Assembly (NCBI GenBank): GCA_003167215.1
Contig: PMTV01000061.1
Span: 66,476-114,937, forward strand
Direction: 5' to 3'
Source of the DNA: Acidobacteriota bacterium
GTDB lineage: Bacteria > Acidobacteriota > Terriglobia > Acidiferrales > UBA7541
Length of the DNA stretch: 48,462 bases
The notes beneath the pieces were generated by a model that did not search any database, had not been told where the DNA came from, and saw only the letters and a program-made list of their open reading frames with translations. Positions 25,134 through 32,805 of the stretch are shown in pieces (position 1 is the first letter of the stretch; every line of letters starts with the position of its first letter). The translations under genes and the position numbers were made by a program.

Positions 25134-27350
25134 ATGAAAGAAGCAGTTCAACAACTAAAAAGATTATTCGGCGAGTCAGTGAACACTTTGTTGCTGATTT
25201 GCTTTATGTTCTTGCCAACAAACGGACGCCCGCCGCTGCATGAATTCAAAACTTTAGAGGAAGCCGTCAGCGATGGATACCAAGTCCATCTCGAAAAGAT
25301 GAACAAGACGCATCACGTCTACGTCTCGATGGCTTTTTTCAAGCCTGGGTCGACACGACGCAAGAAAGAGTCCATCGCGGAATGCTCCCACGTATTCATT
25401 GAAGTTGACGAAGATGGCGAGGCGAAACTTAGGGAAGTTCGCGCCGCAATTGAAACAGGCGAAATCCCAGAACCTTCTGTGATTCTGGAATCAAGCCCGC
25501 ACCATTTTCACTTCAAGTGGAATGTCGAAGGTTTCGATGTAGCTGCCTGTGAGGCGATGAATCGTTCTCTCGTGGCTCGATTCGGCGGCGATAGACAATC
25601 TACAGATGCGGCACGCTTACTGCGCGTGGCCGGTTTCCGCAATCACAACCATGAAGGAAAGCCGCCGGTTAAACTCATTTCGCTGGGTAATTGTCTCGAC
25701 TTGCCGTTTACTGCAAACGATTTCCACATTCCGCTGGAGCAACCAAAACCAGTGGTTGAATACGAGGCGGGCAGTGACGCGGAAGTGCAAACCAACATCG
25801 GATGCCTAAAGACGGCGTTCGACGCCGCAGGTGTGGAAGTCAAATATTCAAAACCTTGGGACGGCGTAGGCTTACTCTTTGAACTTGTTGAATGCCCGTG
25901 GAGCGACGTCCATACCAAGAATGAATTTAACGGCACGGATAACATCAAGGGTGGCTGCGGTGCGATGGTGTTTGCTAGCGGTGCCTACGATTTCAAATGT
26001 TTCCATGACCACTGCGTAGATAGAACCTGGGACGACTTCAAAGCGTATTTGATTGAGCACGCGCAAGGCGTCAAATTGAAGTGGAGCGACGCCGGGGAGA
26101 TTGTGTTCCCCGCGCCTCGTGCTGAAATCCCAACGACGTTGGGGGCGGGGGAAGAACTAGAAGAAAACGAAGCGCAAGACGTGGAAGAACCCCTGCCAGA
26201 TTTCACTTCGGGGCTCACGGGTTCGATTGCGGACTATTGTCGTGCGGTCGAGCCTGACTTCCCCATGGAGTTCAAGGTTATGTCTTGCGTAACCAAGATT
26301 GGTTTGGCTCTCAGTGGCAAAACGGCTATGGTGGGCGCACCGAATGTGCAACCCAGGTTTTTCACTGCCTTGCTTGCGGAAGCGGGGTGGGGCAAGACGG
26401 GAAGTATCCAAACAACATTGTTGGATGACCCTTCACTCTACGCTACTGCGCTATCAGTGGAAACAGGACCCGCGTTGGTTGCCACGTTTCAAAATTGCGC
26501 CAAGCACGTTCCGCCGAATGAACCCTTGAGACTGCTGATATCGCCGGATGAAATCAAAGACGTGTTCGAAAAGTCCAAAGCCTCTAAAGAAGCCAAAGAC
26601 TCTTTGGGCACGAAACTATTGCTGCTGTTCGAGAACAACAGCACAGGCAACAACACAAAGCAGGACGGCGACATTCAAATCAAGAATGCACATCTCGCCA
26701 TGTTGGGTGGCGCGACCCCGTCAGTCTACGATGCCATGTGGGGCAATACTGCGGGTGCAGGTGGTGGGATGCAATCACGCATGACGCCTATCGGCACGAA
26801 CAACAAGGAAGTGCCGTTGGAACGACGTGAGACGAATACGGAAGCCATGGGGAGTGCATTGGTGCGCATTCTGCACCAAATCGAAAAAGCGCCGTCTTTG
26901 ATTCACGTTTCCGATGAAGCAAAAGCCATCATGCAATCATGGTGGAACGAGATTAGAACCCGCGACGTCGATAAGCGTCATTTGACGCGCATGTCGGACA
27001 TCGTGAAACGGTATCTCATCGTGTTGGCGGTCTCGAATGACACCGATGTCGTGAACGAGCCTTTGATGCGGATGGGTGTGGACTTTGGTAACCACGTCTT
27101 AGCTATGAGGATTCGGCATAATCCACAAGATGCTTCCAACCCTACCCAGCAGTTCGAGAACCGCATCGAACCGTGCTATCGGAAGCATGGGGATATGACG
27201 GACAGACAACTGATGCAGCGGATAAAGCCGGATAGATTTCCCGGCGGATACGGGGCGTTCAACCAAGCCAATCGCAATTTGCGGGAAGCAGGTCGGGTGA
27301 TGCCAAGGGCACAAATTAAGGGCAGTCGAAAACATATGTGGGGTCTGTGA
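25134..27350 (+). CDS. Primase-helicase fusion replication protein (RepB-like primase plus DUF3987-like ATPase)
   Basis: This 738-residue protein probably starts replication of the element. Residues 60-210 form a RepB/AEP-type primase core: VFIEVDEDG (metal-binding acids), SSPHHFHFKW and TDAARLLRVAGFRN match its motifs in order. A zinc-binding stretch (CPWSDVHTKN to CFHDHC, about 265-300) follows. The C-terminal half is a P-loop ATPase of the DUF3987 type: EAGWGKTGS is Walker A near residue 420 and LRLLISPDE Walker B. The ATG at 25134 has AAGGA at 25123. Length and domain order suit plasmid and phage replicases. The next gene begins within its stop (TGATG). The iteron-like array is 450 bases downstream. 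Confidence 0.85.
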   Translation: MKEAVQQLKRLFGESVNTLLLICFMFLPTNGRPPLHEFKTLEEAVSDGYQVHLEKMNKTHHVYVSMAFFKPGSTRRKKESIAECSHVFIEVDEDGEAKLREVRAAIETGEIPEPSVILESSPHHFHFKWNVEGFDVAACEAMNRSLVARFGGDRQSTDAARLLRVAGFRNHNHEGKPPVKLISLGNCLDLPFTANDFHIPLEQPKPVVEYEAGSDAEVQTNIGCLKTAFDAAGVEVKYSKPWDGVGLLFELVECPWSDVHTKNEFNGTDNIKGGCGAMVFASGAYDFKCFHDHCVDRTWDDFKAYLIEHAQGVKLKWSDAGEIVFPAPRAEIPTTLGAGEELEENEAQDVEEPLPDFTSGLTGSIADYCRAVEPDFPMEFKVMSCVTKIGLALSGKTAMVGAPNVQPRFFTALLAEAGWGKTGSIQTTLLDDPSLYATALSVETGPALVATFQNCAKHVPPNEPLRLLISPDEIKDVFEKSKASKEAKDSLGTKLLLLFENNSTGNNTKQDGDIQIKNAHLAMLGGATPSVYDAMWGNTAGAGGGMQSRMTPIGTNNKEVPLERRETNTEAMGSALVRILHQIEKAPSLIHVSDEAKAIMQSWWNEIRTRDVDKRHLTRMSDIVKRYLIVLAVSNDTDVVNEPLMRMGVDFGNHVLAMRIRHNPQDASNPTQQFENRIEPCYRKHGDMTDRQLMQRIKPDRFPGGYGAFNQANRNLREAGRVMPRAQIKGSRKHMWGL

Positions 27351-27790
27351 TGATTAGATATTCAGAGTATTCTCGAAACCCAGAGCGGCTAAACCAGATT
27401 CAAACCATCGAAGCCCAGCACGATTTTAGCGATGCGGGATACCCCGATAAATTGGACTTTGGGCGCGTGCTGCGAACTCACGGAAACTTGAATGCGAATG
27501 GCGTTGACTCTCCCGTTAGACCGGCGTCCGTTGACGTCGATTTCCAGCAGTTTCACGATGCATGGGAGTGGCTGGAGAGTGAACGCTCGCAGAACCACCA
27601 TAGGGGGCGCCATGACTGGGTAAGTAGTTCCCCCTTGGCGCAGACATGCGCGAAGAGCCTGGGTCGCCCGATATCCAACGGGGCAATGATTGCAGCCGGG
27701 TATGAACTGGGGGTCAAATCGCGCCGAGGGAGAGGGTTCGACATGGAATTCAACCTGCCGCCAATCGCGCAATCGGGGAAACACAAATAA
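27350..27790 (+). CDS. Hypothetical protein downstream of the primase-helicase
   Basis: Translation starts at the ATG at 27350, overlapping the primase-helicase stop (TGATG), so the two genes are coupled. The 146-residue product is hydrophilic with no membrane segment. It has a helical middle (DFQQFHDAWEWLESERSQNHHRGR) and a C-terminal half with SLGRPISNGAMIAAGYELG that resembles a short DNA-binding helix-turn-helix. I do not recognise the family. Its position suggests a role in initiation, for example as a repressor or origin-binding factor acting on the repeats that begin eight bases after its stop. This is inference from place alone. Confidence 0.55.
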   Translation: MIRYSEYSRNPERLNQIQTIEAQHDFSDAGYPDKLDFGRVLRTHGNLNANGVDSPVRPASVDVDFQQFHDAWEWLESERSQNHHRGRHDWVSSSPLAQTCAKSLGRPISNGAMIAAGYELGVKSRRGRGFDMEFNLPPIAQSGKHK

Positions 27791-27797
27791 AGGACTT

Positions 27798-27987
27798 AAG
27801 TGTTCCCAAAAGATGGGAACACTTTGGGAACACTTGGGTCTTAAAAAAGACGATGTGGGAACACTTCAGCTTTTGTAGTAGTGATTCTAAACGATTAAAG
27901 TGTTCCCATACTCTATAAGAGACAAAGAGAAAAACATGTCTAAAAAGGTGGTGGTGTCTTATATGGGAACACTTCCTGGGAACACTT
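27798..27987. repeat. Seven 11-bp repeats, iteron-like array (TGGGAACACTT)
   Basis: Identical copies lie at 27814-27824, 27825-27835, 27856-27866, 27964-27974 and 27977-27987 on the + strand and at 27798-27808 and 27898-27908 on the - strand. The first pair forms a perfect 11-bp inverted repeat with a 5-base gap. The sixth and seventh are 13 bases apart, the second and third touch. Exact copies in a gene-free stretch right after a replication gene fit either an origin of replication or an operator set for the element. I favour an origin; no experiment is implied. Confidence 0.8.
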
Positions 27988-28537
27988 CATTTTTTTTTGG
28001 TGAAATTCGAGCGAAATGTTGACGGGGAGAGATGCCGATTCGGAGCGGTAGGAATCGAGCCAGGCAGTTGTCGGTTTTCTGGAATATTACGCCACGGTGC
28101 TGTAATTGAGTGCCCGGCAACAGGTATCGAGAGACAGTTCCGTATCGCGCACCTGTCTAAGGTTTTGAAAGTGAGGAAAATATCTCGGAAATGTCAGGAA
28201 AACTCGTAAGCATCTGTGTTTTCAACAAACACTCTGATTTCCGGTAACAAATAGGGCGTTGTTACGGCATGTTACGGCTGTCACACCCTATTCGCGTGGC
28301 AAATCGCTGTAGTGGCCCTCCGAGCGCGGGGAAATGGCATCCTGGTGGGCAATTCCAAACGGCTAGGTATTGGCAAGGCGAACCTATCGGCTGGGATTTG
28401 TGCACTTAATGCACAGACGGGCTTACAGATGACTGCGGCGAATGATACACAATACCCAAGTGTTACATTGGGGGTCTGAAACGCAGGAGTTAGGTGGCGG
28501 GAATCGGGCGCTTTGAAAGCCCCGATTTTGCGTAGTG
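27988..28537. other. Gene-free stretch after the iteron-like array
   Basis: It starts with a T-tract (27990-27999). Two 11-bp direct copies of AGTGTTACATT occur at 28459-28469 and 28534-28544, the second overlapping the end of the recombinase gene. A hairpin with AATCGGG and CCCGATT arms lies at about 28502-28528. A 55-codon open frame from a GTG at 28312 to 28479 (LGIGKANLSAGICALNAQ) looks protein-like but has no ribosome binding site, so I leave it uncalled. AT-rich unwinding DNA expected beside an origin is not striking. Confidence 0.4.
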
Positions 28538-29113
28538 TTACATTCGGACGGACAGCAATGCGGCGTGCTTGGCGGCGTCCGCCTGGTCTTGCGATACCTC
28601 GAAATAGTGTTGAGTCGAGGTAATCAGCTTGTGGCCCATGATGACTCGCAGTTCCTTGATGTCCGCGCCACGGTCGGCCAGCTTTTGACCCAGCGTATGC
28701 TTGAGGGCATGAACGCCCCGCTTTGAATCTGGCAAGCCAGCCTTCTCGGCATAGTAGCGAAACAACCGATAGACCTGGACCCGGCTCAGAACGGCATTCT
28801 TTCGCGATGGGAACAGGTACGGCGATTCGGGTTTAACTCGCAGCCAGTTCTCAATCGCCTTCCGCTGGTCAAGCAGGGCATTGCTGTGAGGAGCCAGTTT
28901 TTCCGTTGTGGTCAATGACCCCTTCGAGCGTTGAACCCGAATCGTCTGGTCTTTGACCGAGATGTCGGACACAAGCAACTTGCCGCATTCGTTGGCCCTC
29001 ATCGCATGGCTATAGCAAATCAGGAGCAATGCGTGGTCGCGTGCACTTTCCTTCTTGGCGGCAGAAAGAACAGCGAGCAACTCACGGTCGGACAACGGCT
29101 GCATTCTAATCAT
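28538..29113 (-). CDS. Tyrosine recombinase, catalytic domain only
   Basis: The 191-residue protein is a short tyrosine recombinase lacking the usual N-terminal core-binding domain. Residues: Arg in SHAMRANE, Lys in QRSKGS, HALKHT in place of His-x-x-Arg (Lys at the second position), His in MGHKL and Tyr in QHYFEV. Short recombinases of this type act in integration or inversion, sometimes with a second protein. It shares ATGA with the small basic gene upstream (29110-29232). It is the second recombinase of the element and unrelated in detail to the first. The direct repeats at 28459 and 28534 may be its sites. Confidence 0.88.
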   Translation of the reverse strand: MIRMQPLSDRELLAVLSAAKKESARDHALLLICYSHAMRANECGKLLVSDISVKDQTIRVQRSKGSLTTTEKLAPHSNALLDQRKAIENWLRVKPESPYLFPSRKNAVLSRVQVYRLFRYYAEKAGLPDSKRGVHALKHTLGQKLADRGADIKELRVIMGHKLITSTQHYFEVSQDQADAAKHAALLSVRM

Positions 29114-29232
29114 GGTTTCTTCCTCGGACGACCGCCGAGTTTGCCGTTCGCGCGAGAAGACTTTGCTTTCTTCTTGGACGTTCGGCTTCCCAACAGCCGC
29201 ATGGCTTTAGAGATTAATTCTTTCTCGTTCAC
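29110..29232 (-). CDS. Very small basic protein, partner of the short recombinase
   Basis: A GTG at 29232 opens a 40-residue frame, MNEKELISKAMRLL followed by a Lys/Arg-rich part that ends in NGKLGGRPRKK. Such ends are common in small DNA-binding proteins of mobile elements. It overlaps the recombinase by four bases (ATGA), and a promoter lies just upstream (29241-29267), so it is the first gene of that transcript. It could supply the DNA-arm binding that the recombinase lacks. Evidence: context, overlap and composition. Confidence 0.6.
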   Translation of the reverse strand: MNEKELISKAMRLLGSRTSKKKAKSSRANGKLGGRPRKKP

Positions 29233-29240
29233 GAAGGAAG

Positions 29241-29267
29241 ATTATCCTAGTCGTTAGGTTATGTCAA
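29241..29267 (-). promoter_or_regulatory. Promoter with inverted repeat upstream of the small basic gene
   Basis: On the - strand TTGACA is a perfect -35, followed by a GATAAT -10 after 15 bases, a short spacer. Between and around them are mirrored TTAGG and CCTAA pieces and CCTA/TAGG halves, the pattern of a repressor operator. Transcription leads into the 40-residue gene and the short recombinase. A repressor acting here is not identified. Confidence 0.55.
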
Positions 29268-29623
29268 GCCTAATCTTGGGGGTTCCACCCGTCGACCGTT
29301 GTTTTCACTGGGTGTGCTTTTCGGCGGCGCGGTATTTCCCACGGAGGGTTTTCATTTTCGGATTCGAGCGAGCAAATGTGCTCGGGGTTTTCTTGAGCAG
29401 CTTTTAGGGTGGTCGGGGAGGAGGTAAGGCCACCGGTGCGGAGAACCCCAGGGCATCAGGAAGCGGTCCAGCTTTTGGTGTCAACATACCTCGCCTCAAT
29501 CGCCCAAATTATTTCGGCGGTAGGAGGGACCCTTCGCACCCGCCCGCTCTGCCAAATTTCCAAAGGGTGGTACGCGAGTTCCGATTTTTATCCCGCACAT
29601 ATATTTTCAAGGAGAGGCAACTG
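29268..29623. other. Gap between divergent transcripts
   Basis: The stretch separates the recombinase unit (-) from the long + operon. CGAGC and GCTCG (about 29373-29388) form a small hairpin followed by GGGTTTT, a weak terminator. The 3' end carries AAGGAGAGG at about 29609, a strong Shine-Dalgarno for 29624. TATATT at about 29598 could be a -10, but no -35 matches well. I see no gene. Confidence 0.4.
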
Positions 29624-30457
29624 ATGTCGATAGTGCATACAAAAGAAGAAAGAGCAGAAAAGTGTCGCCTCGAAGCTATCGCGAGTAACGCCATGCTGTC
29701 CGAAGCCGAGAGGGAGTTGGCGCGGGAAAGAATCCAAAGAATTCGCGACGCCGCAGTAGCTCGGGCAAAATTGCGGGAGATACAAGGGCGGGACATCACG
29801 GAGCCTGCGGATGAGCCTGAACCTGCTGCGCCGCCCGTGACGCGCGATGAAGGCGAGTCCGACACTGCCTATGAATATCGTCTTGCTTTGTATCGCCTCG
29901 ATTTGGATTTGCGTGCCGCCGGTGAAGTTTTGAACGACCCGAACGCATCGCTTGCAAAACGCCAATCCGCCAAAGCCACGATTCGGAAGGCGCATAAGGA
30001 AAGGGAAGCACTCAATCCGCCGACTCCAGTCCTGCCCGGTATTGCACTCGCTCCTGATGCGCCCGCGCCGGTGGTGGAAACTGAAGACCGACCGTTTCGT
30101 TACGCCGATTACCATCCGTTCACAACTTCGCTCAAGCCAGGCACCGCCGGATATAACGCCGCGCTCAAAGCGTGGGAATCTAGTCGCGACCAGCTTGAAA
30201 GATGGGCGTATCTCGGTAGATTGGAAAAAGAAGACCTCGAGGCGCTCGCCAAAGAATTAGCACGATACCAAAAACCCAAGGACAACAGCTGCTACCCCGA
30301 CCTGAAACAACGAGAATCTGACACGCCGTTTGTTGCCTCGCCGTTGCAAAAACAGGTTTGGAAAGAGCAGTCAGAAGAGTTTGCAAGGCAGCGGGGAGAG
30401 AGTGTTGATTCTCCGAAGCCTGCACCAATACCTGAGCCGCCCGAATTTATTTATTAG
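29624..30457 (+). CDS. Hypothetical protein, first gene of the long + operon
   Basis: I place the start at the ATG at 29624, with AAGGAGAGG directly upstream; an earlier frame opening at 29567 has none. The 277-residue product is strongly charged: residues 5-65 look like a continuous helix or coiled coil (EERAEKCRLEAIASNAML). A Pro-rich linker follows (DEPEPAAPPV), then a helix near 85-125, a second Pro-rich linker (PGIALAPDAPAPVVE) and a C-terminal part with YHPFTTSLKPGTAGYNAALKAWE. It ends in PEPPEFIY. No membrane segment or signal is seen. The layout suits a scaffold or a DNA-bound protein; I do not recognise the family. Eighteen small genes follow in the same direction. Confidence 0.65.
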   Translation: MSIVHTKEERAEKCRLEAIASNAMLSEAERELARERIQRIRDAAVARAKLREIQGRDITEPADEPEPAAPPVTRDEGESDTAYEYRLALYRLDLDLRAAGEVLNDPNASLAKRQSAKATIRKAHKEREALNPPTPVLPGIALAPDAPAPVVETEDRPFRYADYHPFTTSLKPGTAGYNAALKAWESSRDQLERWAYLGRLEKEDLEALAKELARYQKPKDNSCYPDLKQRESDTPFVASPLQKQVWKEQSEEFARQRGESVDSPKPAPIPEPPEFIY

Positions 30458-30514
30458 ATTTGGATTTGCCTTCGAGCCGCAGACAGCGGACGAAGTTTTT
30501 GAGGAGACACGAAC

Positions 30515-30940
30515 ATGGAAAGTAATATCCAGCACGCTCAAACAAAAATGCAAATGAACGTCAGCAAGGAAGCCGACGCCGAATTCATGCGTTTGCTTGA
30601 AAGTGAAGACCCCGAGCGGTACGCAAACTTAATGAGAAACCTCCGCCGTGATAATCCCGACGTGCGCATATCAGAAGACCACGCCCTGACTAACTTCATG
30701 CTGGGTCTGCCAACAGGGCAATGGCGATTCGCGGTCGTCGCTGGCAAAGACTCAATCCACCTGCAGTCAGTAACGCTTCCCGCCGTGCCGTGCGCCGCAT
30801 ATGTCCCGACAGCATCTGCGCGAATATGTGCCAATACATCGAGCAGCCATCATCCGTTGCCCCAGGAAGCCCGCTCGAACGCCCGTTACTGCGACCGTGC
30901 ATGCCAGCAGGAAGCCTATCGCCATCGGACTGCCGTCTGA
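30515..30940 (+). CDS. Hypothetical protein with a C-terminal Cys motif
   Basis: The ATG at 30515 follows GAGGAGA. The 141-residue protein has a helical first half (MNVSKEADAEFMRLLESED) and a C-terminal segment with RSNARYCDRACQQEAYRHR. That segment resembles a common miniature zinc-ribbon end (RSxAKYCSxxCRQxAYR) found in many mobile-element proteins. A single earlier Cys (ICANT) could complete a metal site. Function is unknown; nucleic-acid binding is plausible. It lies 57 bases after the previous gene. Confidence 0.6.
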   Translation: MESNIQHAQTKMQMNVSKEADAEFMRLLESEDPERYANLMRNLRRDNPDVRISEDHALTNFMLGLPTGQWRFAVVAGKDSIHLQSVTLPAVPCAAYVPTASARICANTSSSHHPLPQEARSNARYCDRACQQEAYRHRTAV

Positions 30941-31099
30941 AAGTCCTAGACCAGCGATTTTAGGCGTTTATCCCTCACAAAACCTTCGAATGGCGTGGGT
31001 TTCAGAGGGGTGGTCAAAGTGCCTACGTGGTAGGAGCCACCCCCCGTGTTTGTGACGGATACGAAGCCCCAAAAAAGCCCCGAACAGGAGAAATGGATT

Positions 31100-31309
31100 A
31101 TGCCCGACTCACCTAAAGATGAGGTTTTGCGCCGTCGCGCTTTGCGACAAAACACGCTTCGAGGTCAATCGCAATACCAACGAGAGAAGCGAAAAACAGA
31201 TGTTGGAGGCAACATCCCGCTCGAACGAAGTCTCCCCGAGCATCGCGCCCTGCCGTTCAACCTCGAAGACCCAGACCCAGATGAAGCGAGCACAGCGGGG
31301 AAACAATGA
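31100..31309 (+). CDS. Small charged protein of unknown function
   Basis: The ATG at 31100 has AGGAG about ten bases upstream, which fits better than the GTG at 31046. The 69-residue product is basic at first (DEVLRRRALRQNTLRGQSQ) and acidic at the end (DLEDPD-like segment LEDPDPDEA). No domain is recognised. Its last codons overlap the KTSC gene start (ATGA), so it is translated with it. The call rests on the start signal and tight coupling. Confidence 0.5.
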   Translation: MPDSPKDEVLRRRALRQNTLRGQSQYQREKRKTDVGGNIPLERSLPEHRALPFNLEDPDPDEASTAGKQ

Positions 31310-31596
31310 GCGACCGTTTAGCAACAGCGGCTCGACTCTTAGCTACAGACTCTAGCCGCAGGACTTTGCCGCGTCGAAAAGCCGTTGATTCCGAGAATCT
31401 CAGGAGCGTGGGATTCAACCCTCGCACTCTTGAATTGAGTATTCGGTTTTGGTCGGGACCTGAGATTTACGTCTTCAGAAACGTGCCTGTTGCTGTACAC
31501 AAAAACTTGATGGCGGCGGAGAGCGTCGGTTCGTATTTTGCAGCGCATGTGAGGAGCGTCTATCCGTTCACTTTGAGGAAGCCAACAGAGGAGTAG
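31306..31596 (+). CDS. KTSC-domain protein
   Basis: The 96-residue protein begins with a short basic helix and holds a KTSC-type domain: VDSENLRSVGFNPRTLELSI, then a strand with IYVFRNVPVAVHKNLMAAES and VGSYFAAHVR. KTSC domains occur in phage and bacterial proteins and at the end of some lysyl-tRNA synthetases, and may bind RNA; their role is not settled. It overlaps the gene before it by four bases and is followed after one base by the next. Length suits a single-domain protein. Confidence 0.8.
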   Translation: MSDRLATAARLLATDSSRRTLPRRKAVDSENLRSVGFNPRTLELSIRFWSGPEIYVFRNVPVAVHKNLMAAESVGSYFAAHVRSVYPFTLRKPTEE

Positions 31597-31597
31597 C

Positions 31598-31819
31598 ATG
31601 ATTGCCAATAAACTCATCTCGCCAACTAGCAAGTTTGGTCTAAATACCGCCAAAGCTACCGAGTTTCTGCCGGTTCGAGTCATCGAGGTAAACAGCGATG
31701 CGAAGTTTGGAACGGTTGCATATGAGGAAGCCGTTCGTCTTGCCTGCCTGAAAGCCAAACAAGCGGAGCAAGAAGCATTTCTGAAGGAGCAAAATGCATC
31801 CCGCCAACAGTCTGAATGA
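31598..31819 (+). CDS. Small protein of unknown function
   Basis: The ATG at 31598 comes two bases after the previous stop. The 73-residue product has a beta-like start (FLPVRVIEVNSDAKFGTVAY) and a helical, Lys/Glu/Gln-rich C-terminus (ARLACLKAKQAEQEAFLKE-like helix). No membrane segment is present. It overlaps the next frame (31794) by 26 bases. I do not recognise the family. The clean operon spacing supports the call. Confidence 0.5.
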   Translation: MIANKLISPTSKFGLNTAKATEFLPVRVIEVNSDAKFGTVAYEEAVRLACLKAKQAEQEAFLKEQNASRQQSE

Positions 31820-32009
31820 AACCAGCGGCACGACTCGTTTTCAGAATCACCATTTTTGTACAGCATCGTATCGGGAACTTTTGCAGATTACCGACGCTAT
31901 ATTTCTCGCTGAAGAAACGCAGATTGAAAGTATTCGTCAGGGCGACATCGAGTCTGCTTTGTGGAATCAAGCGGCATCGGGCGTCAAAGTTTTGAGCAGT
32001 AAGAAGTAG
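31794..32009 (+). CDS. Small hypothetical protein, overlapping start
   Basis: This 71-residue frame starts inside the end of the preceding gene, in another frame. It holds RELLQITDAIFLAEETQIES, a plausible amphipathic helix, and ends in KVLSSKK. No motif is recognised. It fits the direction and pace of the operon, and a Shine-Dalgarno-like GGAG lies at 31787. The call is tentative because the overlap is long. Confidence 0.4.
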   Translation: MHPANSLNETSGTTRFQNHHFCTASYRELLQITDAIFLAEETQIESIRQGDIESALWNQAASGVKVLSSKK

Positions 32010-32051
32010 AACCGAATTCGCGCAACGCTCTAACGAGCACAGGAGAACTAC

Positions 32052-32804
32052 ATGTCTAAGAACCCAGAATTTCGCAATATCTTCGACCGTCAAGGTACAT
32101 TGGCGAAGCAGGAATTCAAACAGAAGTTGGCTGAACAGGACGCACAAGAAGCCGCGACGCCGAAAGCCGCAACTCCGCCACGTCCTAAGCACGGCGGATT
32201 GCTGGAAGACGGCAAGCTGACTGCAGCCCGACTTGCGGAGCAGAATCGACGTGCGGTCCTTCAAACACAGTCAGCCGTCTCACAGCAAGAATTGTCCGAT
32301 ACCGACAAAGAAGCGATTCTTGCGGCTTTCGTTTTGCGCCATCGCGACCCTTCCAAGTCGGACTTTTTGTATGAGTCCGATTTTAATTTGAACCAACTTC
32401 ACCGAGGCATGACGCGAGCAGCACAGCAGGGCAAAGTGCGTTGGGATTCCGCAGGTGTTGAAACGGTTCACGGCATTTTGGTGAGCGGTGGATATTACGA
32501 GTCCTCATCTCGGGTACGCGGTCTAAGAGCCGCACCACGAGAGATTCCCGACCCCGAACCAGGACCAGCAAAATCCTACGTGCCGTATGTTGCACCATCC
32601 GCTGTTTCAGTAGACCCACGGAATATGAGTCTGAATGAACTGAGAGAAATCGAGAAGCGAAGACAGCGGAATCGTGAGCAACCAGAATCCGTTGAGCCGC
32701 AAGAATTATCTCGCGGCGAACTGTTGGCTCTTCCTTTGTCCGAGCATAAGAAATTGGTGCAAGCGCAACGGTCAGCAAAATCTAAATCTGCAGGAGAGAG
32801 ATAA
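32052..32804 (+). CDS. Hypothetical protein with a possible winged-helix middle
   Basis: The 250-residue product starts at the ATG at 32052 after AGGAG. Residues 1-85 are Ala/Gln/Lys-rich and probably disordered. A compact middle (KEAILAAFVLRHRDP, then DFNLNQLHRGMTRAAQQGKV) looks like a winged-helix unit. The C-terminal third is charged and has the linear motif LSRGELLALPLSEHKKL. The gene that follows shares the pattern of a F-N-L element plus G-K and the LS-x-x-x-L-x-ALP motif, so the two may be distant relatives. No known family is recognised. It is separated from the next gene by one base. Confidence 0.6.
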   Translation: MSKNPEFRNIFDRQGTLAKQEFKQKLAEQDAQEAATPKAATPPRPKHGGLLEDGKLTAARLAEQNRRAVLQTQSAVSQQELSDTDKEAILAAFVLRHRDPSKSDFLYESDFNLNQLHRGMTRAAQQGKVRWDSAGVETVHGILVSGGYYESSSRVRGLRAAPREIPDPEPGPAKSYVPYVAPSAVSVDPRNMSLNELREIEKRRQRNREQPESVEPQELSRGELLALPLSEHKKLVQAQRSAKSKSAGER

Positions 32805-32805
32805 C

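Noticed and set aside
27997-28209. 70-codon + frame after the iteron-like array
   Set aside because: Starts at a GTG inside a T-tract region with no Shine-Dalgarno, and no domain pattern is seen.
28312-28479. 55-codon + frame from a GTG with a fairly protein-like sequence
   Set aside because: No ribosome binding site and no ATG; kept only as a note in the intergenic entry.
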